From contig CADCTC010000131.1 of the NCBI GenBank assembly GCA_902805635.1, positions 1 to 49,845 on the forward strand: a stretch of DNA of 49,845 bases. The letters are read 5' to 3'. The notes beneath the pieces are model-generated. The model was not told where the DNA came from and did not search any database. It worked only from the letters and a program-made list of their open reading frames with translations. Positions 34,493 through 42,839 of the stretch are shown here, in pieces. How positions within the stretch are numbered: the stretch's first letter is position 1; each line of letters begins with the position of its first letter. The position numbers were made by a program, and so were the translations under genes. Source of the stretch: an uncultured Chloroflexota bacterium. Its GTDB lineage: Bacteria; Chloroflexota; UBA11872; UBA12225.

Positions 34493-34785
34493 CGCGCATG
34501 CCATCTGGTATTGCCTAGTCCTGCAACGAGCAATTGGTCCGTGATCCCGAGCGTGCTGGTTGTAGCCAGAGTTCGGCAACCTTGCTCGGCCGTCATCCCG
34601 AGCAGACAACCGAGCACTTGCGCAGCAAGCGCGCAGGGCGTCAGGGGGACCGGAGGATGGGCGAGGGACCCGAGCCGCCCACGTGATTGGTGGCCGCCGG
34701 CCTCCTGGCGCTGCTCGACGCCGACGCCCAGCTAGAGCGACGTCTCCTGTCACATGCGCCCGTGCCGCGGTGTTTTCTCTGCACG
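34493..34785. other. Intergenic region with paired GTSATCCCGAGC motif
   Basis: No gene is seen. GTGATCCCGAGC at 34541-34552 and GTCATCCCGAGC at 34592-34603 are near-identical direct repeats 51 bp apart, and GGTTG/CAACC complements lie between them. The motif resembles dispersed intergenic repeats of high-GC genomes. No promoter is obvious for the following gene. Confidence 0.4.
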
Positions 34786-35970
34786 ATGAACCGGCTGTTC
34801 TCGCGGGGGATCGCCTGGACGCGTACGGCTCTGCCGCTGCTGCACGCCGCGGCGCTGCTGGTCTTCCTGGCGGCGCGGCACGTGGTGGAGGCGCCCGCTG
34901 GTCCACCCTCCGGTGCGCTGACGGGGCGGGTCTGGGCGGCCGGCCGCGACGTCGTGTCGCTGGCCACCGAGTTCGTGCCCTTCTGGTTCGCGCCGCTACC
35001 CGCCTGGCTGCTCACCGCGCTGCTGGCCCGGTCGCGCGCTGCGCTGCTGAGCGCCACCGCTCCGTGGTTGGTCTTCGTGGTGGTGTACGGCGGCCTCTTC
35101 GTGCCGCGCCTGCCGCACTTGCGCCAGGTCGCGCCGGCGGCGGCGCCGGGTCAGCCGGCCGTGGACCTACGGGTGATGACCTTCAACCTGCTCTACGTCA
35201 ATGGTGCCCCGGAGGAGCTGGCGGCGGCGGTGCGCCGCGCCGCCCCGGACGTGCTGCTGGTGCAGGAACTCTCTCCCACACTGGCCACATCGTTGGACGC
35301 CGCGCTGCGAGACGAGTACCCGTACCGCGACTTGCGCCCGCACCCCGGTCCCGAAGGCGGTGGCGTCTGGAGCCGGCGCCCACTCCGGGTAGAAGAAACG
35401 TGGGGCGGCGTCGGCGGCGTGGACGGTGTAGGCAGCGCAGGCGGCGCAAGCACTGCTACCGGCCCCACCCGCAACAGCCTGCGCTGGCAGCACCTCTCGT
35501 TAGAGCACGGCGGGCGGCGCGTCCACCTGGTCAACCTCCACCTCACGCCGCCCGAAGTCTACTTTGGCACCGTGCGGCGCCTGCCGGTCCCCGTCTACGT
35601 CGGCCAGTCCACGGCGCAGCGCCGCCGTGAGGTGGACGCATTCGTCCCGGCGGTGCGCGCGCTGGCGCGCGAGCCGCTGGTGGTAGCGGGCGACCTCAAC
35701 CTCACCGACCAGACCCCCGAATACCGTCTGCTGCGCTCCACCGGGCTGCGCGACGCCTACCGTGAGGCGGGCTGGGGCTTTGGCCTCACCTTCCCCGCCC
35801 ACCCCAAGCTGCACCTGCGCGGCCTCGGCCTGCCGATCCCCTCCCTGATCCGCATCGACTACGTGCTGCACTCGCGCCACTTCACCACCCGCAGCGCCGC
35901 TGTGCTCCAGGAAGTCACCGGCTCCGACCACCGCCCGGTGGTGGCCACCCTGCGCCTGCGGCCCGGGTAG
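34786..35970 (+). CDS. Membrane-anchored endonuclease/exonuclease/phosphatase-fold protein
   Basis: About 394 residues. Three N-terminal hydrophobic segments (about 10-120) precede an EEP domain. VMTFNLLYVN, VLLVQELSP (metal-binding Glu), VNLHLTPP, VVAGDLNLTDQTPEY and the terminal GSDHRPVVATL supply the catalytic Asn, Glu, Asp-Asn and Asp-His set. A Gly/Val-rich insertion (GGVGGVDGVGSAGG) interrupts the domain before the third strand. The catalytic part is probably outside the membrane; the substrate may be a phospholipid, phosphoester or nucleic acid. ATG 34786 is chosen because homology begins there; TTG 34687 would add 33 unlikely residues. Confidence 0.87.
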   Translation: MNRLFSRGIAWTRTALPLLHAAALLVFLAARHVVEAPAGPPSGALTGRVWAAGRDVVSLATEFVPFWFAPLPAWLLTALLARSRAALLSATAPWLVFVVVYGGLFVPRLPHLRQVAPAAAPGQPAVDLRVMTFNLLYVNGAPEELAAAVRRAAPDVLLVQELSPTLATSLDAALRDEYPYRDLRPHPGPEGGGVWSRRPLRVEETWGGVGGVDGVGSAGGASTATGPTRNSLRWQHLSLEHGGRRVHLVNLHLTPPEVYFGTVRRLPVPVYVGQSTAQRRREVDAFVPAVRALAREPLVVAGDLNLTDQTPEYRLLRSTGLRDAYREAGWGFGLTFPAHPKLHLRGLGLPIPSLIRIDYVLHSRHFTTRSAAVLQEVTGSDHRPVVATLRLRPG

Positions 35971-36122
35971 CGGCCAGCTAGAGCGGTGACGTACACCGCG
36001 TTTGGCCCAGGCTTTCACCTAGGTTTGTCCTTGAGCCCGTACGATTGTCCTGGCGCACGGCATGGCCACTCGACCGCTCGAGCGGCACCGGCTGCCTGAA
36101 GTGCCCTCCGGGAGGAGAAACG

Positions 36123-38684
36123 ATGACGATCGGCATGGCTGTGCCCACCGCTTCCGTGGGTGAAGCAGCGCCCGAGCGCCGTGACGCGCCCGAGGGGGGG
36201 CTGCACGACGGCCCTCGCCAAGGCGACCCGCGCCTGCTCGCCAGCGACGCCGACGCGCGCCTGCGGACAGGGGCCGAGCACCAGCTGCTGAGGCTCACCC
36301 GCCGGCTGCGCCTGCTGTTAGAGGTGTCCACCACCGTTGGGCCAGCCATGAAGCTGGGCGCTCCTTTGGACGATGCCCTTCGCACCCTCCGGGAGGCTCT
36401 GCCGGAGATCGACACGGCAGCGGTGTTCCTGCACGACCCTCAGGCCGACGAGCTGGTTCCGCACGCCCTGGTCGGGTTGGGGGATGAGTACGGACGCATA
36501 CGGCTGCGGCCAGGGGAGGGTATCTCCGGAATCGCTTTCCAGCGCAGCCAGCCCGTGCGCTGCCACGGCCGCGAGCACGCCCGGGCCATGCACGCCACCC
36601 TGCGACCGGAGAACGCCGCCCACTTCACCGCCGCTCTGGACTCCGGCAGCCACGCCGACCACGCCGGTGTGTACAAGCGCAGCGTGTCGGTGCCGCTGCG
36701 CACGCGCGGCTGTGAAACCATCGGAGTGCTCACGCTCGGTTCCGGCCGCGCCGATTTCTCTGACGACGACGTGAGCGTTCTGGAGGGCGTAGCGGCGCAG
36801 CTGGCGGTAGCGCTGGACAACGCCCGCTTGTACGACGAGGTCCGGCGGCAGGCAGACGAGCTGCGCGCCGCGCTAGCTGCGGGACTGGAGCGTGAGGCAA
36901 CCATCGCGCGTCAGGCCGAGGAGCGCCGCCTGATCAACGAGTTCGCCCGCGTCGCAGCCAGCTCGCTCGACCTGCCCCCGCTGCTCGACCGCGTCGTGAC
37001 CGAAGTGGTGGCGCTCACTGGCGCCGCGCGCTGCCGTATCGTGCGCTATGAGGCAGCCGCGGACGCGCTGCGCGTGCTTGCCGGCCGCGTGCGCGGCGGC
37101 GCGCCCGACCCGTGGGTGGGGCACGGGTGGACACTCGCCGGGGACCCGGGCAGCGGTGTCACTGTTAAGGCTGGAGCCAACGCCGGCGCCGTGCGGACTG
37201 GTCGGACTGTCACAATCGACGATACCCTGCAGTCGTCGGCCGCGCCCCCGCGTGATTTCCCCGTCAACGGCGTCCGCTCGGTGGTATCCGTACCCATACC
37301 CGTTGGGGGCACGGTGTGGGGGACGCTAAACGTGGCGTTCGCCGAGCCGGATAGGGCGACGGCCGAGTGCGTGGCGCTGCTGGAGGGCGTGGCCGCACAC
37401 CTGGCGCTGGCCGTGCACAACGCGCAGCTGTACGAGGACGCGCAGCGCGAGATCGCCGAGCGCACCGCCGCCGAGCGCCAGGTGCGGGAGAGCGCGGCGC
37501 GGCTGGAGTGCGCCTATGAAGAGCTCGAGGCGGCGCAAGTGCAGCTCGTGCAGCAGGAGCGGCTCAAGGCGCTGGGGCAGCTCGCCGCGGGCATCGCGCA
37601 CGACCTCAACAACACGCTCGCACCCGTGGTCGGCTTTTCCGAGCTGCTGCGGACGCATGCGGCTGCCCTTCCGCGCCAGCAGCGCGAGTGGCTGGACCTG
37701 CTGCACACTGGCGCGCTCGACGCCGCCGACGTGGTCCGGCGCTTGCGTGAGTTCTACCGCTCCCGTGACGGGCACGACGCGTTCGCGCTGGTTGATCTCG
37801 CGGCGATAGTGGCGCAGACGGTCGATCTCACCCGCCCGCGCTGGAAGGACGACGCCCAGGCGGGCGGCAGGACCATCGCCGTCCGTACCGAGTTGGCGCC
37901 GGCGCTACTGCCGGTCGCGGGCAGCGCTGCCGAGTTGCGCGAGGCGCTCGCCAACCTCGTTATAAATGCCGTCGACGCGCTGCCCGCCGGTGGCGCCATC
38001 ACCGTCCGCACGCGGATCGAGGATGCCAGCGTGGCGCTGGAGGTGCACGACACCGGCGGCGGCATGGACGAGGAGACGCGTCGGCGCTGCCTGGAGCCGT
38101 TCTTCACCACCAAGGGCGAGAAGGGCACCGGGCTGGGGCTCGCTATGGTGCACGGCACCGTCCAGCGCCACGGCGGCACGATAGAGATCGAAAGCGCGCC
38201 CGGCACCGGCACGACCGTCCGCCTGCGTCTGCCTCTGGCAGCTCCGTCCGAGGCAGCAGTGCCCACCGCCGCCGGTGGTGTGGAAGGCGCAGGCGACTCG
38301 CGCCCGCCGCTGCGCCTGCTGGTGGTGGACGACGACCCGGCCGTGAGAATGGTCACCACCGCGATGCTGGAGGCGGACGGCCACCTAGTGGTGGAGGCAC
38401 ACGACGGTGCGACCGGGCTGGCCGCGCTCCGCACCGGCCGTTTCGATGTCCTGCTGACTGACCGTGCCATGCCCGGTGGCATGAGCGGTGAGCAGCTCGC
38501 CGCGGAGGCCAAGGCGTTGCACCCGCAGCTCCCCGTGCTGCTGCTCACTGGGTACGGCGACCTTATGGCCGCCGCCGGCGAGTCGCCATCCGCGGTCGAC
38601 CTCGTGCTCTCCAAGCCGGTGAGCCTCGAGACGCTGCGTACCGCCCTCGCTGCCCATGCTGGTGCTACGCAGCCAGCCGGATAA
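36123..38684 (+). CDS. Hybrid sensor histidine kinase with two GAF domains and receiver
   Basis: About 853 residues, soluble. Order: GAF 1 (about 80-232), GAF 2 (about 280-433), coiled coil, HisKA with GQLAAGIAHDLNNTLAPVVGF (His493), HATPase with NLVINAVDA, DTGGGMD and GTGLGLAM (about 600-700), and a C-terminal receiver with VVDDDP, Asp780 in LLTDRAMPGG and a Lys in LSKPVS. All catalytic motifs are intact. GAF 1 has extra His/Cys residues (RCHGREHARAMH), possibly for a cofactor. GGGAGGAG lies about 6 nt before ATG 36123. The ligand is unknown. No DNA-binding regulator is adjacent; the last 20 bp overlap the convergent 2H gene. Confidence 0.93.
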   Translation: MTIGMAVPTASVGEAAPERRDAPEGGLHDGPRQGDPRLLASDADARLRTGAEHQLLRLTRRLRLLLEVSTTVGPAMKLGAPLDDALRTLREALPEIDTAAVFLHDPQADELVPHALVGLGDEYGRIRLRPGEGISGIAFQRSQPVRCHGREHARAMHATLRPENAAHFTAALDSGSHADHAGVYKRSVSVPLRTRGCETIGVLTLGSGRADFSDDDVSVLEGVAAQLAVALDNARLYDEVRRQADELRAALAAGLEREATIARQAEERRLINEFARVAASSLDLPPLLDRVVTEVVALTGAARCRIVRYEAAADALRVLAGRVRGGAPDPWVGHGWTLAGDPGSGVTVKAGANAGAVRTGRTVTIDDTLQSSAAPPRDFPVNGVRSVVSVPIPVGGTVWGTLNVAFAEPDRATAECVALLEGVAAHLALAVHNAQLYEDAQREIAERTAAERQVRESAARLECAYEELEAAQVQLVQQERLKALGQLAAGIAHDLNNTLAPVVGFSELLRTHAAALPRQQREWLDLLHTGALDAADVVRRLREFYRSRDGHDAFALVDLAAIVAQTVDLTRPRWKDDAQAGGRTIAVRTELAPALLPVAGSAAELREALANLVINAVDALPAGGAITVRTRIEDASVALEVHDTGGGMDEETRRRCLEPFFTTKGEKGTGLGLAMVHGTVQRHGGTIEIESAPGTGTTVRLRLPLAAPSEAAVPTAAGGVEGAGDSRPPLRLLVVDDDPAVRMVTTAMLEADGHLVVEAHDGATGLAALRTGRFDVLLTDRAMPGGMSGEQLAAEAKALHPQLPVLLLTGYGDLMAAAGESPSAVDLVLSKPVSLETLRTALAAHAGATQPAG

Positions 38685-39246
38685 CTGAGCGAGTTGACCA
38701 ACGCCCGTCGGCGCCTTCCTCTTCGACCGCTAACGCTCGTACGGGATAGACAAGCGGCAGGTGTGGCGCGAGATGGCGAGCGATCTCGTCTTCCAGCCGC
38801 GCCGCCTCAACTTCGGTGGCGGCTTTGGCGACCGTGAGGTGCGGGGTTGGATCGGCGAACTGGCCACCATACGGTGGCGTATCGGGAAACGCCGCTACCA
38901 GGCGTCGGATGAGCCGCCGCAGGACATCCTCAGGCTCGGGGACAAGATAGACCGCCGTGGGGAACCGCCCCAGCCGCCGGAACGTGACGGTGAGTGGTGG
39001 CACACCGGCGAGAGCAGCGGCGGCCTCGTCCAGGTCCTGCTGCCCAACGGGCGCCGCCCGCCACGGGTAGAGCAAGGTGATGTGTGGTGGAACGCCCAGT
39101 GAGGCCCCGGGTACTGTCGGCAGACGCCAGCGGTCGACCAGGGGACAGAGCTCGGGCAGGCAGATATCGAGCGCCGACTTGCGCGTGGCAGTGACTGTCT
39201 GAGGCTCCGTCACGGGTGGGCGAGTATCGCAGACCGGCCGGAGCAT
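38665..39246 (-). CDS. 2'-5' RNA ligase / 2H phosphoesterase family protein
   Basis: A 193-residue protein with both HxT motifs: PPHITLLYP (about 53-61) and TPHLTVAKA (about 134-142), spaced as in 2H phosphoesterases such as ThpR/LigT. The family hydrolyses 2',3'-cyclic phosphates or joins 2'-5' RNA ends. ATG 39246 gives a short poorly conserved leader; GTG 39213 (MTEPQTVTA) is an alternative. The 3' end overlaps the hybrid kinase gene by 20 bp tail to tail. Confidence 0.9.
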   Translation of the reverse strand: MLRPVCDTRPPVTEPQTVTATRKSALDICLPELCPLVDRWRLPTVPGASLGVPPHITLLYPWRAAPVGQQDLDEAAAALAGVPPLTVTFRRLGRFPTAVYLVPEPEDVLRRLIRRLVAAFPDTPPYGGQFADPTPHLTVAKAATEVEAARLEDEIARHLAPHLPLVYPVRALAVEEEGADGRWSTRSVIRLAA

Positions 39247-39726
39247 GGTCAGCCCACTGTTGGGTCCCGCCCATCACCGTCACCATGAGCGCTCAGTTCC
39301 AGCCACTGTATGATCGGGTGGACCCCTCCATCCGGCACACAATGATGACCTCGAAGATACCGCGACCCTCATTCGAAGCGGCATACGACGGTTTCAAGCG
39401 GGGCGCAATTGACGACACCGCCGTGAACACACTCAGATTTGGCCGCAGGTCGACGAGCTCCAGCGAGAAGGTAACGGCGACAAAAGAAAGCTCCGGTGTC
39501 GTGGTGCGCCGGACGCCGCAGCCCGCCCTGGTGCTGCCGTCTGCCCCAGAAGCGCCCGCTCCCTTCAACGGTGCGGCCGTCAAGCCGGCGCAACGCCCCA
39601 CCTGCCGTAAGTACCCTGCCGGTTTCGGCCCGCCAAACCGTCTTCATCTATAGGGGGTATTGTCAGCCGTGCCGCCGCCGTGAGCGCTCTTACTGCGATA
39701 CCTGACTCCTGAGCGTGTGACTTGGG

Positions 39727-39753
39727 CTACAAAAAGCTACAAATGACTACAAG
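39727..39753. repeat. CTACAA x3, 10-bp spacing
   Basis: CTACAA starts at 39727, 39737 and 39747 with AT-rich spacers. Spacing of one helical turn places all copies on one DNA face, typical of direct-repeat operators. Confidence 0.7.
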
Positions 39754-39834
39754 AATCAGGCAGTACCAGCCGCTGGCCAGCCAATCACCCGCACCATGTC
39801 CCACCTGCGTGGCCACACTGGACCGAGTAGCACC

Positions 39835-39862
39835 GGACACAACGGGACACAAAGGGACACAA
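39835..39862. repeat. GGACACAA x3, 10-bp spacing
   Basis: GGACACAA starts at 39835, 39845 and 39855; two of the three copies carry an extra G before the motif. As with the neighbouring CTACAA array, phasing is exactly 10 bp. Confidence 0.75.
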
Positions 39863-40023
39863 CACCCACCCCGCCGGTTCCATCCGCCCGGTTGACGCCC
39901 GGCCCGGCGCCAGGCACCATGTGTCTCAGCGAGGTATCCATCGTGTCTACTGTGTCTACTGTGTCTACGTTCCCGATCCCGTTCCCGTCCTCGGCCCTGG
40001 TCACTCCAGCCGGTTCCTCCGCC

Positions 40024-41384
40024 GTGCGGTCGCGCACCCGTCGCGCCCTGCTGGCCGGCGGCGCCGGCATGCTCGCCACCACGGCCGGCACGGTCGCCGC
40101 CTGCGCGGGCCCAGGTGCGGGCGCCGACTCGCGCTCCCAGCCGCCCGCTGCTGCCCAGAAGAACGCCACTATGGAAGCGTGGCTGGCGGCCGACGTGCGC
40201 ATCGCGTGGCAGCAGAAGGCGCTGGCCGACTACAACAAGGAAAAGGGCGCCACCCACACCGTCACCTGGACCAGGATGGCCCACGGCACCGAGCTGGCCG
40301 ACAAGCTCGTCGTCACCCTCGCCGCCGGCAGCGGCGCCCCGGACATGGCCGACGTGCTCATCAACGTCATGGGCAAGCTGCTCAAGAACCCCAACCCGCC
40401 GCTCGTCGCCTTCAACGACTACCTCAAGGGCCGCGACGCCGACTTCTTCAAAGGCTCCTTCGTCGATCCCTGGTCCATCAACGGCAAGTACTATGCGCTC
40501 GGCAACGAGCTCAACGCCTGCGTCTTCGCCTACCGGCATGACCTCTTCCAGCAGGCCGGCATCAAGACCCCCATCATGACCTGGGACGACGCCGCCGAGG
40601 CCGGCGCAAGGTCTCCGGCATTGCCCCAGACGGACTCTTCTGGGTGCCCACCGGCCCCATTGGCCTCTTCCACATGCTCGCCATCCAGGCCGGCGGCGGC
40701 TATTGGGACAAGGGCACCCGTCTCTCCATCAACCACCAGGCCAACGCCCGCGCCATGCAGTACCTCGTGGACCTCACCTCGCGCTTCAAGGCCGCCGCCC
40801 TGGAAAGCGGCACCCTGCGCCGCGAGTCCATCAACACCGGGCGCGCCGCGGCCGACGTGGGCCCCACCTGGAAAGTCTCCGGCGGCCTGCGCAACGACGC
40901 GCCGGACACCGACGGCCGCTGGACCATCCAGCCCATGCCACAGTGGAGCGCCTCCGGCAAGGCCGTCACCACCAGCCAGGGCGGCACCGGCATGGCCGTG
41001 CTCAAGGACTCCAGGGCCAAAGACGTCGCCACGGACTTCCTCATTTGGGAGCACGGCAGCAAGGCCGTCCTGCACGACTACGACGCCCGCCAGGTCTGGC
41101 CCACCTACAAGAAGGTCTACGACGATCCGCGTATGAAGGAGCCCATCCCCTGGTTCAACAACCAGCGCGTTGGGCCTATCCTGCGTGAAGCCGCGGACAC
41201 CATGCTGCCCTTCTACCAGGGCGTCTGGTGGCCGGAGCTCGCCGCCGCCGCCGGCAAGCACATCACCGCCGGCCTCAAGGGCGAGAAGCCCGTCCGCCAG
41301 GCCCTCGACGAAGCCCAGGCCGAAGCCCGCGCCGCCATCGAAGCAGCCGGCGGCCGCCTCGACGCCAGCGGCCAGCTCCAGTAG
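40024..41384 (+). pseudogene. Frameshifted ABC solute-binding lipoprotein gene
   Basis: GTG 40024 opens MRSRTRRALLAGGAGMLATTAGTVAAC, a twin-arginine leader with lipobox-like VAAC. Family sequence continues (VTWTRMAHGTELADKLVVTL, LGNELNACVFAYRHDLFQQAG, TWDDAAEAG) to about 40605. There the frame shifts: the rest, KVSGIAPDGLFWVPTGPIGLF through GGYWDKGTRLSINHQANARAM to the stop at 41382, is one frame over. One missing base near 40602-40612 explains it, and the total length of 1361 nt fits a 453-residue protein minus one base. A starting ATG at 39919 is also possible. It may be a true mutation, a sequencing error or programmed frameshift. DUF4037 follows after 1 nt. Confidence 0.8.
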
Positions 41385-41385
41385 C

Positions 41386-42552
41386 GTGCCAGAGCCGCTC
41401 CCGGCGCAGCTGCCGCCCTTCATGCCGGGCAACCGGCTCAACCTCTTCTTCTACGAGGAGGCGGTGCGCCCCATCGTGGAGCGCCACTTCCCCGGCCTCC
41501 GCTGGGGCGCCGCGCACATCCAGGCCGGCTCGGACGTGCTGGGCTTCGACACCGAGCGCTCCATGGACCACGGCTGGGGCCCCGCCATCACCCTCTTCAT
41601 CGCCCAGGACGAGCACAGCCCCGCGCTCGGCGCCCGCATCCGCGCCGTGCTGAGCGACGAGCTCCCCTTCCACGTGCGCGGCTTCCCCACCCGCTGGCGA
41701 GACCCGGAAGACGGCTCACCCGTGCTCTGGCGCCACGGCGACATGGTCATGGCCACCAGCCGCCCCATCCGCCACCACGTCGGGGTCGGCGCGGAGCGAA
41801 ACGTCCTGCGCAACTGGCTCGGCGTCGATCCCCTGCGCGATGCGCACTGGCGCGTCCAGGAGTGGCTCGCGGTCCCCACCCAACGCCTGCGCACCGTCGT
41901 CTCCGGTCCCATCTATCGCGACGACACCGGCGAGCTCGCCCGCGCCCGCGAAGCCTTGCGCTGGTACCCGCACGACGTCTGGCTCTACCTGCTGGCGGAG
42001 CAGTGGCACCGCATCGGTCAGGAAGCGGCGTTCATGGGCCGCACCGGCGAAGTCGGCGACGAGCTCGGCTCACGCGTCCTTGCCGCCCGCCTGGTGCGTG
42101 AGGTGATGCAGCTCTGCTTCCTCATGGAGCGTCGGTACGCTCCCTACTCCAAGTGGTTCGGCAGCGCCTTCGCGCAGCTCGGCATTGCGCCGCGCCTCAC
42201 CCCCCACCTCAGCGCGGCCCTGAGCGGCGAGACCTGGCAGCAGCGCGACACCCACTTCGCCGCCATCTACCGCCTCGTCGCGGAGCAGCACAATACCCTT
42301 GGCCTCACCCCATTCGTCGATCCCACACCCGGCCCCTTCCATACCCGCCCCTTCACTGTGCTGCCCGAAGGCGCCCACTGGCGCGCCCTCCGAGAGGCCA
42401 TCGCCGATGAACGCGTCCGCCGCCTGGTCCGCCACCAGCACCAGGTTGTCGGCTCCGTCTCCCAGTGGGCCGACTCCACCGACGTTCTCGACGCCCCACC
42501 CTGGTGGGACCACCTCCGCCAGGTCTACCGCACCATGGCCGACTCCGACTGA
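41386..42552 (+). CDS. DUF4037 domain protein
   Basis: About 388 residues. The N-terminus LNLFFYEEAVRPIVERHFPGL, AHIQAGSDVLGFDTERSMDHGWGP (acidic, nucleotidyltransferase-like) and a long C-terminal helical half (VWLYLLAEQWHRIGQEAAFMGRTGEVGDELGS) match DUF4037. The family is thought to have a nucleotidyltransferase-like fold, but activity is unproven. GTG 41386 starts one base after the solute-binding stop and has no ribosome site, so it depends on translation of the upstream gene. The frameshift upstream could therefore reduce its expression. Confidence 0.88.
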   Translation: MPEPLPAQLPPFMPGNRLNLFFYEEAVRPIVERHFPGLRWGAAHIQAGSDVLGFDTERSMDHGWGPAITLFIAQDEHSPALGARIRAVLSDELPFHVRGFPTRWRDPEDGSPVLWRHGDMVMATSRPIRHHVGVGAERNVLRNWLGVDPLRDAHWRVQEWLAVPTQRLRTVVSGPIYRDDTGELARAREALRWYPHDVWLYLLAEQWHRIGQEAAFMGRTGEVGDELGSRVLAARLVREVMQLCFLMERRYAPYSKWFGSAFAQLGIAPRLTPHLSAALSGETWQQRDTHFAAIYRLVAEQHNTLGLTPFVDPTPGPFHTRPFTVLPEGAHWRALREAIADERVRRLVRHQHQVVGSVSQWADSTDVLDAPPWWDHLRQVYRTMADSD

Positions 42553-42747
42553 CCCCAGACGCACACCGATTGGTGCGTCGCCAATCCGCGTCAACTAGCC
42601 ACCTGACCGGTTCTCTCCTCCTCCACAGGGCGGTATCCTGTTCCCGTCCCCCGGCCGGTGTGCGTTTGCCCCATCCCGCGTACTCTGTTGATCGTGTGGC
42701 AACTACGGCAACGGCGCCGTGGTCCCACACTCCCGCAAGCAAGCTGT

Positions 42748-42821
42748 GCAGCGGGGGTGAGGGCAGCGCTTCGCACACCCAGACGCAGCGGGGGTGAGGG
42801 CAGCGCTTCGCACACCCAGAC
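42748..42821 (+). repeat. Two perfect 37-bp tandem copies before the kinase gene
   Basis: The unit begins GCAGCGGGGGTGAGGGCAGC and ends CACACCCAGAC; copy 1 is 42748-42784, copy 2 is 42785-42821. GGGTG and CACCC inside each unit can pair to form a stem. The array ends 18 nt before the start of the kinase gene, just before its ribosome site GGAG at 42827-42830. Confidence 0.95.
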
Positions 42822-42839
42822 GCAACGGAGTACACGATC

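Larger units (their letters stand above)
39247..40023. other. Repeat-rich region without a clear gene
   Basis: Open frames on both strands between 39285 and 39653 lack known domains and ribosome sites and are not called. Three short repeat arrays follow: CTACAA at 39727, 39737 and 39747; GGACACAA at 39835, 39845 and 39855; and GTGTCTAC at 39943, 39952 and 39961. The first two are spaced by exactly 10 bp, one helical turn. They lie upstream of the second solute-binding protein gene and may form a regulatory region. Confidence 0.5.

Noticed and set aside
39293..39653. Open frames on both strands (about 100-145 residues)
   Set aside because: No domain or ribosome site was found on either strand, so neither could be preferred.
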